DNA of 9,627 nucleotides from DASUMP01 sp036277635. Lineage in GTDB: Bacteria; Actinomycetota; Acidimicrobiia; IMCC26256; PALSA-610. This document shows, piece by piece, positions 1 to 6,881 of the stretch. Position 1 is the stretch's first letter, and each line of letters begins with the position of its first letter. Location: the NCBI GenBank assembly GCA_036277635.1, contig DASUMP010000229.1, forward strand, positions 1-9,627, written 5' to 3'. The translations under genes and the position numbers were made by a program. The notes beneath the pieces are model-generated. The model did no database searches. It was not told where the DNA came from and was given only the letters and a program-made list of their open reading frames with translations.

Positions 1-132
1 GCGCCCGACGTCGGCGATCGCATAGCGCTCCGCTGATGGCGCCTCTCGACGGTCGACGTCCCGGCACCAGGACGGTGCGCCCCGCGTCTACCGCGACTAC
101 CGCGGTGTCCGCACGATGCGGAGCCTGTCGGA
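1..132. other. Window edge, no gene assigned
   Basis: No complete gene can be supported here. On the plus strand one frame is open from base 26 to a TGA at 152-154. Its last ~30 codons are almost all G/C-ending and give a protein-like end (RDYRGVRTMRSLSDYV), but a TAG at 23-25 closes the same frame and no convincing start follows, so it would need a frameshift. Alternatively, a minus-strand gene could start at an ATG at bases 23-21, preceded by a GGAG, and run off the left edge; only seven codons are visible. The two readings exclude each other in part. A perfect 6-bp hairpin (TCCGCA, loop CGA, TGCGGA) lies at 108-122, ten bases past the stop of the minus-strand acyltransferase. It has no T-run after it. 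Confidence 0.25.
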
Positions 133-1422
133 CTACGTCGCGTCGCGCCGTTGATCCGGTGACAACGGGGGCGCGGGCTCCGGAGTCCCGATCAGCCACC
201 ACCCGAGCACGAACGTCGCGGTGCAGAGCGTCGCGCGCAACGCCGTCGTAGGCCCTCGGAGACCGAGGTACGCGGCGCCGGCGCTGACGAGTGCCACACC
301 GGCGACGATCGCCGCAGTCCCACGTGGTCGGGACCGGCCGCGCCCTTCGAGCTCGATCCGGACGCGCGCAGTGAGAAGCACGATCGCGGCACACACGATC
401 AGGACGAGGAACCACCAGACCGGCCGCGTCCACCACCACGCCGCGGTGAGGCGAGACGGTGCGGGCCCGCCGAGCGACACGAGACCGACGCACAGCGCGA
501 GCGCCGTGAGGTGCCACACGTAGACGCCGATCGCCAGCTCGCCGGCGCGAGCCCAGAGTCGCCGCCATCGACGTCCGATGCGGTCGAGCCCACCCGCGAC
601 GATCTGCAGCAGTCCCACCTGTGCGAGCGCGGCGACTGCGGTGTACAAGGTCGGGGGCGTCGTGTTCGACCGCCCGCTGCCAGTCGTGTCGATCAACGCC
701 GCGCTGTAGCCGAACGTCGCCACGAGCACAGCGGCCGCGGTCGCGGCACCGAGGGCCAGCAGCATGCCGGTGCGTGCCTCGGAGAACGCCGAACCTTCCC
801 ACCGGTCGCGCCACCACGCGCCCGCGATCCAGGGGATCCCCCACGCGACGAAGAACCCCGGCCAACCGACCCACGACGGCGCGTCGAACGCGAAGCGCGC
901 GGCGTCGAGCAGCGCGAGCAGCGCGAGTGCGGAGCCGATGACGAGAACTGGCGCCCGCGCACCGGCTCGGGCGAGTCGCTCGCCGGACACCGCGAACGGA
1001 ACGTACGCAGCGAGGAACCACAACGGCTGCGTCGCGATCCGAGCACCGTCACCGAAGAGGCCGGGGTCACCACCGACGGCGTCGGCGATCACGACGACGG
1101 CCGACCACGCTCCCACGACGACCGCCCCCACGCCGACCAGCGTGCGGAGCTGGCGCGGTCGGTGGACGAGCGAGCCGCGGACGTTGGCCCAGCCCGCGGC
1201 CGCGAAGAACACCGGCATCGGGGCGAGCACCGTGAGTCCGGTCCAGTCGGGGTACAGCGCGAGGAGGTTCTCGCCGCGCACGTCACCGTCGGGGGCACGG
1301 TCGATCACGGCGAGGGCGAGGTGGCCGAGGACCACGAGGGCGAGCGCGCCCATGCGGGCGACGTCGATGGCATCGCGCCGGGCCGGGTTCGTGCGGTGCG
1401 TCCGGGCACTCGGAGCGGCCAC
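133..1422 (-). CDS. Membrane acyltransferase, acyltransferase-3 family
   Basis: A 429-residue polytopic inner-membrane protein with about ten hydrophobic segments. Family features visible are the N-terminal RRDAIDVARMGALALVVLGH (residues 15-34), which matches the usual arginine/aspartate lead into the first helix and its conserved histidine (His34); PLWFLAAYVPF (133-143); and GVYVWHL (299-305), the late histidine-containing helix. Members transfer acetyl or other acyl groups to sugars, glycans or lipids at the membrane. The substrate here cannot be told from sequence or neighbours. The start is GTG at 1422-1420, with GAGG at 1433-1430 seven bases upstream. An internal ATG at codon 24 would cut off the conserved lead-in and is unlikely. 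Two extra hydrophobic segments follow the core near residues 370-388 and 396-412. It is transcribed divergently from hsp20 with 88 bases between. The family is clear; the precise role is unknown. Confidence 0.85.
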   Translation of the reverse strand: MAAPSARTHRTNPARRDAIDVARMGALALVVLGHLALAVIDRAPDGDVRGENLLALYPDWTGLTVLAPMPVFFAAAGWANVRGSLVHRPRQLRTLVGVGAVVVGAWSAVVVIADAVGGDPGLFGDGARIATQPLWFLAAYVPFAVSGERLARAGARAPVLVIGSALALLALLDAARFAFDAPSWVGWPGFFVAWGIPWIAGAWWRDRWEGSAFSEARTGMLLALGAATAAAVLVATFGYSAALIDTTGSGRSNTTPPTLYTAVAALAQVGLLQIVAGGLDRIGRRWRRLWARAGELAIGVYVWHLTALALCVGLVSLGGPAPSRLTAAWWWTRPVWWFLVLIVCAAIVLLTARVRIELEGRGRSRPRGTAAIVAGVALVSAGAAYLGLRGPTTALRATLCTATFVLGWWLIGTPEPAPPLSPDQRRDAT

Positions 1423-1510
1423 ACCTCAGCCTCGCACGCAGGACGGACGGCCCTTGACCCGACCGCGGGGACGGCGCGCGATGGAACGGTCCGAGAGAGA
1501 GGAGGCAGTC
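1423..1510. promoter_or_regulatory. Divergent promoter region, acyltransferase / hsp20
   Basis: This 88-base gap must hold the starts for both divergent genes. On the plus strand a TTGACC at 1454-1459 resembles a -35 box, but no good -10 lies 16-18 bases downstream, so the promoter is only placed by position. An AGGAGG at 1500-1505, five bases before the ATG, is a perfect ribosome binding site for hsp20. I looked for the HspR (HAIR) and HrcA (CIRCE) inverted repeats that often control heat-shock genes and saw neither. Confidence 0.4.
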
Positions 1511-1957
1511 ATGGCAGAAGCCCCCGTGGCGCGTCGTTCGACGTGGCCCGACGGCATCGACCTGCTCGGGCGACGGTTCTTCGACCGGCTCGGCCTGCCG
1601 AGCGGGTTCGATCTCGTCCGGGAGCCCGACTTCAAGGTCGAGGAGAGGATCGAAGACGACCGACTCGTGATCCGAGCCGAGCTGCCCGGCATCGACCCCG
1701 AGCGGGACGCACAGGTCCACGTCCGTGACCACGCCGTGGAGGTGCGGGCCGAGCGCAAGCAGGAGGCGAAGGACGAAGAACACGGCTGGCACCGCAGCGA
1801 GTTCCGGTACGGCACGTTCTTCCGGCGCATCCCGCTGCCCCCCGACGCCGACGAGCACGACGTCACCGCCACGTACACCGACGGGATCCTCGAGGTCCGG
1901 ATGCCCGTGGCGCAGAAGCACGCGGACGTCACGAAGATCGAGGTCACCCGAGGTTGA
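1511..1957 (+). CDS. Hsp20 / alpha-crystallin small heat-shock protein
   Basis: A 148-residue ATP-independent holdase chaperone expected to bind unfolding proteins in the cytoplasm as a large oligomer. A short variable N-terminal arm (1-41) precedes the alpha-crystallin domain (about 42-134). Seen in that domain are AELPGID (56-62), the GTFFRRIPLP strand (101-110) and DGILEV (124-129), the counterpart of the family's A-x-x-x-n-G-v-L signature. The tail carries Ile143-Glu-Val145, an I-x-I/V motif that in this family docks into a neighbouring subunit. Length is typical. The ATG follows a perfect AGGAGG with a five-base spacer. Phosphoenolpyruvate synthase follows 70 bases downstream on the same strand, so co-transcription is possible, though a strong hairpin lies between. 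No known heat-shock operator was found upstream, so the regulator is not evident. Confidence 0.95.
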   Translation: MAEAPVARRSTWPDGIDLLGRRFFDRLGLPSGFDLVREPDFKVEERIEDDRLVIRAELPGIDPERDAQVHVRDHAVEVRAERKQEAKDEEHGWHRSEFRYGTFFRRIPLPPDADEHDVTATYTDGILEVRMPVAQKHADVTKIEVTRG

Positions 1958-1973
1958 CCGCACACGACGGACG

Positions 1974-2007
1974 GCCGGGCCGCGGGGCCCGGCTGCCCGT
2001 GCGGGCC
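1974..2007 (+). terminator. GC hairpin with alternative pairings between hsp20 and ppsA
   Basis: A perfect 8-bp stem is formed by GCCGGGCC (1974-1981) and GGCCCGGC (1986-1993) around a GCGG loop, 16 bases after the hsp20 stop. The downstream arm can instead pair with a later segment: GGCCCG (1986-1991) with CGGGCC (2002-2007). A third small hairpin, GCCC (1995-1998) with GGGC (2003-2006), is also possible. No T-run follows, so this is not a classical intrinsic terminator. It could be a weak terminator, an mRNA-stabilising element at the hsp20 3' end, or an attenuator controlling read-through to ppsA. In DNA this GC-rich some pairing arises by chance; the 8-bp perfect stem is the strongest part. 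Confidence 0.35.
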
Positions 2008-2027
2008 ACCCGGCGAAAGGCGGGCAC

Positions 2028-4295
2028 GTGGACCAGCTCCTCGGATTCGAGCAACTGCGACGGGACGACGTCGCCCGAGCGGGGGGCAAGGGGGCGAACC
2101 TCGGCGAGTTGACGGCGGCGGGCTTCCGAGTCCCACGAGGCTTCGTCGTGACCGCAGACGCGTACCTCGCGGCGATGGACGCTGGCGGCGTGCGCGCAGA
2201 GCTCGCCCAACCCCCGACGGAGGTCGAGGCCGATGCACAGCTCGCCGAGCACGCGGCCCGCCTGCGCGAGCTCGTCCACAAGGCCGGCGTTCCTCGTGAG
2301 CTGCGCGACGAGATCGTCGCTCGGTACGACGCGCTCGGCACCGACGTCCGGGTCGCGGTGCGATCTTCGGCGACGGCCGAGGACACTGCCGACACGTCGT
2401 TCGCGGGCATGAACGCGACGTTCACCAACGTCAGCGGAAGCGATGAATTGATCGCGCGCGTCGTCGACTGCTGGGCCTCGCTGTTCGGCGACCGCGTCGT
2501 CTCGTACCGAGCGAGTCGGGGGATGCGAGAGGAACCGGCGATCGCCGTCATCGTCCAGCAGATGATCGACGCCGAACGCAGCGGTGTGCTCTTCACCGCC
2601 GACCCCGCGACCGACGATCGAGACCGCATCGTCATCGAGGCGGCGTTCGGACTCGGTGAGGTGGTCGTCGGGGGACAGGTCGAACCCGACACCTACTGTG
2701 TGCGGAAGAGCAGCGGCGAGCTCCTCGACACGCGAGTCGGTCGGAAGTCGCACGCGATCGTGCATGATCCCGAGCGTGGCGAGCACCGCATCGAGCTCGA
2801 CGACGCCGCGGCGAACCGGCGCGTGCTCACCGACGACGAGGTCGTCGAGCTCGCCGGTCTGGGCTCGCGCATCGAGGCCCACTACGGCGTCCCTCAGGAC
2901 ATGGAGTGGGCGATCGCGGCGGGGGTCACCTACGTGCTGCAGTCGCGTCCCATCACCACGCTGGTCGCCGGGGCCGACCTGTCGACGGGCGGTCCGGTGC
3001 GCGGCACCGTGCTCGTGCGCGGGCTCGGCGCGTCGCCGGGTGTTGTCAGCGGTGCGGTGCGGGTGCTGCAGTCGCCGCGCGACGGCGCGCAGCTCGAGAG
3101 CGGTGAGGTGCTCGTCGCCGCGATGACGAACCCCGACTGGGTGCCCGTCCTCCGCCGGGCGGGCGCGCTCGTCACCGACGGCGGTGGCATGACCTGCCAC
3201 GCCGCGATCGTCAGCCGCGAGTTGGGTGTGCCGTGCGTCGTCGGGACCCGTGACGCAACGACCAGGCTGCACACCGGCGATCTCGTCACGGTCGACGCCG
3301 CGAAAGGACTCGTCCTCTCGGGCGCTTCGAGCACCGCGACGGTCGTGCACACCCATGAGGTCGCGGAGCCGGCCGGCGCGCCGATCGAGTCGCTGGCGAC
3401 GCGGGTCTACGTGAACCTCGCCATCGCCGACCAGGCCGAACGTGTCGCCGCGCTGCCCGTCGACGGGGTGGGACTGTTGCGCGCGGAGTTCATGCTGACC
3501 GAAGCGCTCGAAGGGCAGCATCCACGGGCGTTGCTCGCCCGCGGCGGTCGCGAGGAGTTCCTGGCGCGGATGAGCGCGTCGGTGCTGCGGATCACGACCG
3601 CGTTCTCACCTCGACCGGTGATCTATCGCACGATCGACTTCCGCACGAACGAGTTCCGCAACCTCGAAGGGGGCGCCGAGTTCGAACCCGACGAAGGCAA
3701 TCCGATGATCGGCTACCGCGGCTGCTATCGCTACACGCGCGAGCCGGACCTGTTCGAGCTGGAGTGCGAGCTGCTGGCACGGGTCCGTGAGCAGACCCCG
3801 AACCTGCACGTGATGATCCCCTTCGTGCGCACGCTGTGGGAGCTCGAGGCGTGCTTCGAGATCATCGACCGCAGCGCGCTCGGTCGTCAGCGTGGGCTCG
3901 AGCGCTGGGTGATGGCCGAAGTCCCGTCGGTCGTGTACCGGATCCCGGAGTACGCCGCGCTCGGTGTCGACGGTGTGTCGATCGGGTCGAACGACCTCAC
4001 CCAGCTGGTGTTGGGCGTCGACCGCGATTCCGAGATCTGCGCCGAGCTGTTCGACGAGTCCGACGCGGCCGTGCTGGACGCGATCGAGCGCATCATCCGC
4101 GCCGCGACCGACGCCGGCATCACGTCGTCGCTGTGCGGCCAAGCACCGTCGAACCGACCGGAGTTCGCCGAACACCTCGTGCGGTTCGGGATCACGTCGG
4201 TGTCGGTCAACCCCGACGCCGTCGACCGCACGCGCCGCGCCATCGCCGCAGCCGAGCGGCGGGTGCTGCTCGACGCCGCGCGCCGCGCCGGCTGA
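2028..4295 (+). CDS. ppsA: Phosphoenolpyruvate synthase (pyruvate, water dikinase)
   Basis: A 755-residue cytoplasmic enzyme that converts pyruvate, ATP and water to PEP, AMP and phosphate, opening gluconeogenesis from three-carbon substrates. All three family domains are present. The ATP-grasp domain has GGKGANLGEL (19-28), VRSSATAED (111-119) and the closing QSRP near residue 307. The swivelling phosphohistidine domain has GGMTCHAAIVSRELGVP with catalytic His391. The C-terminal PEP/pyruvate TIM barrel has GSNDLTQLVLGVDRD and catalytic Cys703 in LCGQAPS. Thr389, two residues before the histidine, corresponds to the threonine phosphorylated by the PEP synthase regulatory kinase (DUF299) in other bacteria; no such regulator is visible here. 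At 755 residues it is slightly shorter than the E. coli enzyme (about 790). The GTG start is set by GAAAGG at 2015-2020 and by the family N-terminus; the frame is open farther upstream but overlaps hsp20. Confidence 0.96.
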   Translation: MDQLLGFEQLRRDDVARAGGKGANLGELTAAGFRVPRGFVVTADAYLAAMDAGGVRAELAQPPTEVEADAQLAEHAARLRELVHKAGVPRELRDEIVARYDALGTDVRVAVRSSATAEDTADTSFAGMNATFTNVSGSDELIARVVDCWASLFGDRVVSYRASRGMREEPAIAVIVQQMIDAERSGVLFTADPATDDRDRIVIEAAFGLGEVVVGGQVEPDTYCVRKSSGELLDTRVGRKSHAIVHDPERGEHRIELDDAAANRRVLTDDEVVELAGLGSRIEAHYGVPQDMEWAIAAGVTYVLQSRPITTLVAGADLSTGGPVRGTVLVRGLGASPGVVSGAVRVLQSPRDGAQLESGEVLVAAMTNPDWVPVLRRAGALVTDGGGMTCHAAIVSRELGVPCVVGTRDATTRLHTGDLVTVDAAKGLVLSGASSTATVVHTHEVAEPAGAPIESLATRVYVNLAIADQAERVAALPVDGVGLLRAEFMLTEALEGQHPRALLARGGREEFLARMSASVLRITTAFSPRPVIYRTIDFRTNEFRNLEGGAEFEPDEGNPMIGYRGCYRYTREPDLFELECELLARVREQTPNLHVMIPFVRTLWELEACFEIIDRSALGRQRGLERWVMAEVPSVVYRIPEYAALGVDGVSIGSNDLTQLVLGVDRDSEICAELFDESDAAVLDAIERIIRAATDAGITSSLCGQAPSNRPEFAEHLVRFGITSVSVNPDAVDRTRRAIAAAERRVLLDAARRAG

Positions 4296-4308
4296 CCGAC
4301 GCGGCGCG
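4279..4308. terminator. Inverted repeat over the ppsA stop, convergent junction
   Basis: CGCGCCGCG (4279-4287) and CGCGGCGCG (4300-4308) form a perfect 9-bp stem with a 12-base loop that contains the ppsA stop codon. The dehydrogenase gene ends head-on at 4314, leaving only 18 bases between the two stop codons. A symmetric stem here could stop or stabilise both transcripts. There is no T-run on either side, and alternating CG sequence pairs easily by chance, so support is modest. Confidence 0.3.
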
Positions 4309-4313
4309 ACTGC

Positions 4314-5072
4314 TCAACGGGCCACGAAGCCGCCGTCGACGGCGATGGCCTGACCGGTCACGAAGCTGGCCGCGTCGGAGCAGAGCCACACCACGCTCGC
4401 CGCGATCTCCTCGGGGGAGCCCATCCGGCCGACCGGCTCGCTGCTGGTGAGCTGCGCGGCGGCTTCAGGGTCGCCGTGCGTGAACCGTTCGACCATCTCT
4501 GTGTCGATCACGCCCGGGCACACGGCGTTGACGCGGATGCCGTGGGTGGCGTACTCGAGCGCTGCCGTCTTGGTGAGTCCGACGACCCCGTGCTTGGACG
4601 CGGTGTACGCGGGGATGTTCTCGAATCCCACCAGCCCTGCGACCGACGAGACGTTGACGATCGCGCCGCCGTCTCGTTCGAGCATGCGCGGGATCTCGGC
4701 GCGCATGCACAGGAACACGCCGGTGAGGTTCACCGCGATCGTGCGGTCCCAGTTCTCGTCGGTGCAGTCGGCGGTCGGCATCGGGGTGCCCTCGATGCCG
4801 GCGTTGTTGCATGCGACGTCGAGGCCACCGAACCGTTCGACGGTCGCGGCGACGAGCCGTTCGACCGCAGCGCGGTCGCTGACGTCGGTCTCCACGAAGA
4901 AGCCGCTGGCACCGAGCGCCTCGACCTCCTTCGCGACGGTCTCGCCCCGGTCCCGGTCGACATCGGCGACGACCACGTCGAAGCCCGACTGGGCGAACGC
5001 CAACGCGACCGCTCTGCCGATCCCGGTGCTGGCGCCGGTGACGAGCGCAACCTTTCGTTGGGAGCCGTTCAT
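4314..5072 (-). CDS. Short-chain dehydrogenase/reductase, classical SDR
   Basis: A 252-residue cytoplasmic oxidoreductase of usual classical-SDR length with a Rossmann fold. Seen are the cofactor loop TGASTGIG (12-19), Asp63-Val64, NNAG (89-92), Asn115, catalytic Ser143 in NVSSVAG, Tyr156 and Lys160 in YTASK, and CPG (185-187). The Ser-Tyr spacing of 13 and Tyr-x-x-x-Lys are exactly those of FabG-type enzymes. Asp37 at the end of the second strand (VVVADVD) is the residue that in this family favours NAD(H) over NADP(H). It would oxidise a secondary alcohol or reduce a ketone; the substrate cannot be deduced, and annotation as FabG would go too far. The ATG start has GAGGAG (5084-5079) six bases upstream. 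The deacetylase gene ends 91 bases upstream on the same strand, so this may be the last gene of that transcript or have its own promoter. Confidence 0.93.
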   Translation of the reverse strand: MNGSQRKVALVTGASTGIGRAVALAFAQSGFDVVVADVDRDRGETVAKEVEALGASGFFVETDVSDRAAVERLVAATVERFGGLDVACNNAGIEGTPMPTADCTDENWDRTIAVNLTGVFLCMRAEIPRMLERDGGAIVNVSSVAGLVGFENIPAYTASKHGVVGLTKTAALEYATHGIRVNAVCPGVIDTEMVERFTHGDPEAAAQLTSSEPVGRMGSPEEIAASVVWLCSDAASFVTGQAIAVDGGFVAR

Positions 5073-5163
5073 GGGAGTCTCCTCGGTCGTCTCTGTCCAG
5101 CGTGCCCCGCCTTCGCCCGGTCTACGACGCCCGAATGGCGTTCCCGGCCTGCCGAAGGTCCCG
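5073..5163 (-). promoter_or_regulatory. Gap upstream of the SDR gene
   Basis: The 91 bases between the deacetylase stop and the SDR start are long enough for a promoter. On the minus strand there is a GGGAAC that recalls an ECF-sigma -35 element, but no matching GTT-type -10 stands at the right distance. Only the ribosome binding site GAGGAG (5084-5079) is convincing. I see no terminator-like hairpin in the gap. Confidence 0.25.
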
Positions 5164-6006
5164 TCACCGCACCATCTGCGCGACGGTGACGAACGCGTAG
5201 CCGTCGGCGCGCAGGCCGTCGATCACGCGCTCGAGTGCGTCGACATCCGTCGACGCCGAGCCGACGTGGAACAGGTAGATCGCGCCAGGAGCGGCTCGGG
5301 TGAGGCACCGATCGACGACGTCGTCGACCGGGGAGCCTTGCCAGCCGAGCGAGTCGATCGTCCAGAGCACGTCGTAGCGGTAGCCGGCGCGCCCGAGGAG
5401 CTCATCCACGCCCGCGTCGGTGTCGCCGTACGGCGGCCGGAACCACGGCTGGGTCGAGCGTCCGATGAGCGGACCGATCACCGCGTCGGCGCGTCGCAGC
5501 TCGTCGAGCCGCTCACCCTCGCTCAGCGCGCCGGCGCCCGTCGAGTACCCCGTGAACGACGCGTGGTCGTAGGTGTGGTTCATCACGACGTGACCGTCGG
5601 CCGCGATGCGCCGCACCAGATCGGGGTTGCGCTCCGCGAACCGACCGGTGATGCCGAAGGTGGCGTCGACGTCACGAGCGGCCAGCACGTCGAGGATGCG
5701 AGCGGTCGAACCCGCGTCCGAGCCCGCGTCGAACGTCAGCGCGACCTCACGTCGTGACCCGTCGCCGCCGCGCACCTGCGTCGCAGGACCCGACGGAGCG
5801 GTCGTCGTCGTCGGCGGCGGTGGTGGTCGTGACGTCGTGGTCGAGGACTCCGTCGTGGTGGTGCTCGGACTCGTCGTGGTGCTGGCCGCAGGCTCCGTCG
5901 TCGGGACGGCCCCCTCATCGGATGTGCCGCACGCGCCGAGCGTCAGCGTGAGGGTCAGAGCGGCGAGGCACGCGGACCGAGCTCGTGGCACGGGTCCATC
6001 GTCCAT
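5164..6006 (-). CDS. Polysaccharide deacetylase lipoprotein (NodB fold, CE4)
   Basis: A 280-residue exported enzyme expected to remove N-acetyl groups from peptidoglycan or another wall glycan. A signal peptide with lipobox LGAC (Cys26 lipidated) anchors it to the outer face of the membrane. A Ser/Thr/Pro-rich linker (about 36-72) follows, then the NodB domain (about 85-280). CE4 motifs in order are TFDAGSD (91-97, Asp93 as base), NHTYDH (His144 and His148, metal ligands), FRPPYGDTD (Arg190), IDSLGW (217-222) and LFHVG (His247). Motif 1 usually reads TFDDG; here the second, metal-binding Asp is Ala94, and Asp97 lies three residues on. The family is clear, but activity and metal coordination need the caveat. 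The ATG has GGAG (6018-6015) eight bases upstream. The L,D-transpeptidase gene ends 46 bases upstream on the same strand, so one transcript is likely and both products would act on the wall. Confidence 0.92.
   Translation of the reverse strand: MDDGPVPRARSACLAALTLTLTLGACGTSDEGAVPTTEPAASTTTSPSTTTTESSTTTSRPPPPPTTTTAPSGPATQVRGGDGSRREVALTFDAGSDAGSTARILDVLAARDVDATFGITGRFAERNPDLVRRIAADGHVVMNHTYDHASFTGYSTGAGALSEGERLDELRRADAVIGPLIGRSTQPWFRPPYGDTDAGVDELLGRAGYRYDVLWTIDSLGWQGSPVDDVVDRCLTRAAPGAIYLFHVGSASTDVDALERVIDGLRADGYAFVTVAQMVR
5791..5901 (-). repeat. Low-complexity Ser/Thr/Pro linker coding tract
   Basis: Residues 36-72 of the deacetylase are nearly all Thr, Ser and Pro, including runs of four Thr and a Pro5 run. 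The DNA is rich in GTC/GGT triplets on the plus strand. It is a flexible spacer between lipid anchor and catalytic domain, common in actinobacterial wall proteins. The triplet-rich DNA could change length by slippage without shifting frame. Confidence 0.7.
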
Positions 6007-6052
6007 CGGGATGGCTCCGTGGTCTCCGGCCGTTGGTCACGAACCGAACGCC

Positions 6053-6880
6053 TCATCGGTAGATCCACACCGGGGTGCCGATCGGCATGGCGTCGTGCTC
6101 CCACAGCCAATCCATCGCAGGGTTGATCGTCCGGATGCAGCCGTGCGAGGCCGGGAAGGGCGGCACCGACGGGAAGCCGTGCACGGCCACGCCGCCGACG
6201 ACGTACTTCGGGCGGTACAGCACGCCGAGCTCGCTGCGGTGGTAGCCGTCGATCTCGCGCTCGACCCGGTACCGGCCGGTCGGCGTTCGCGACCCCGTGC
6301 CCGTCGACACGTCGAGCACGAGGCGAACCGCGCCCTCGTCGACCACGAGGAGCACCTGCCGGGTGAGATCGATCTCGATCGACCGACGCGACGGGTCGCG
6401 GGCCTCGGGGCGGGTCGCCGTGTCGAGCGCACGCACAGTCTCCGGCCCGGCGATCCCGTCGCGGTCGAGACCATTGACCTTCTGGAACGCGGTCACCGCA
6501 TGAACGGTGGTCTCGTCGTAGTCGCCGTCGGTCCGCGGCACGAAGTAGCCGAGCTCGGCGAGACGCTGCTGGAGCGCCGCCACGTTCGGCCCCGACATGC
6601 CGGGACGCAGCGCGGTCGACACGACGGTGGTCGAAGTAGTCGTTGCGACCGAGGTCGACGTCGACGTGGTCCCAGACGTGGACGTGGACGACGAGGCTCG
6701 GGAGCTCGACGGGGAGCGCGGATCCACCGTTTCGCACGAGGTCTTGGACGAGGGCGCGCCGACCTGCAACCGCTCCGGGCTCGGGTCCGAGCGCGCGAGG
6801 CCGACTCCGACTCCGGTCGCGACGAGCGCGACCGCGGCGGCCCCGACGACGGCACGACGACGACCTCGGTGCCCGAACAC
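6053..6880 (-). CDS. L,D-transpeptidase (YkuD) with peptidoglycan-binding domain
   Basis: A 275-residue exported enzyme expected to make 3-3 peptide cross-links, or attach proteins, in peptidoglycan. An Arg-rich N-terminus (GHRGRRR) leads into a hydrophobic segment (11-29) that could be a signal peptide or membrane anchor; no lipobox is seen. A Ser/Thr-rich linker (about 56-90) follows, then a PG-binding-1 domain (about 91-155, with AALQQRLAELGYF and GIAGPETVRAL), then the YkuD domain (about 166-275). Its active site reads HG (234-235) and SHGCIR (245-250), with catalytic Cys248 and His246. A lone Cys49 in the linker is unexplained. The start is GTG at 6880-6878; the signal segment rules out later starts. 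The protease stop overlaps this junction as TGA-C-GTG, one base between stop and start, so translational coupling is likely; the nearest GGAG (6895-6892) is a rather distant 11 bases. Confidence 0.93.
   Translation of the reverse strand: MFGHRGRRRAVVGAAAVALVATGVGVGLARSDPSPERLQVGAPSSKTSCETVDPRSPSSSRASSSTSTSGTTSTSTSVATTTSTTVVSTALRPGMSGPNVAALQQRLAELGYFVPRTDGDYDETTVHAVTAFQKVNGLDRDGIAGPETVRALDTATRPEARDPSRRSIEIDLTRQVLLVVDEGAVRLVLDVSTGTGSRTPTGRYRVEREIDGYHRSELGVLYRPKYVVGGVAVHGFPSVPPFPASHGCIRTINPAMDWLWEHDAMPIGTPVWIYR
6608..6715 (-). repeat. Low-complexity Ser/Thr linker coding tract
   Basis: Residues 56-91 of the L,D-transpeptidase are almost entirely Ser and Thr, mixed with Val, Ala and Gly. The tract places the peptidoglycan-binding domain away from the membrane. 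It resembles the linker of the adjacent deacetylase in composition but lacks its poly-Pro run, so it is a similar solution rather than an evident duplication. Confidence 0.7.
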
Positions 6881-6881
6881 G

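Noticed and set aside
108..122. Terminator for the acyltransferase gene
   Set aside because: The stem is perfect but only 6 bp with a three-base loop and no T-run, and it may lie within a coding sequence on the other strand.
1423..1510. HAIR or CIRCE heat-shock operator upstream of hsp20
   Set aside because: CTTGACC at 1453-1459 resembles one HAIR half-site, but the segment seven bases on (GGGGACG) is not its complement. No CIRCE arms are present.
511..1728. A 405-codon plus-strand frame through the acyltransferase
   Set aside because: It is antisense to the membrane protein, is highly charged and repetitive, and runs into hsp20 in another frame.
1283..2692. A 469-codon minus-strand frame across hsp20 and the start of ppsA
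   Set aside because: It overlaps three recognised genes and its translation is Ser/Arg/Pro-rich and unordered.
1944..3521. A 525-codon open frame on the minus strand opposite ppsA
   Set aside because: It lies antisense to a clear PEP synthase with every catalytic motif. Its translation is Arg/Asp/His-rich with no fold-like pattern. Long antisense frames are expected at this GC content.
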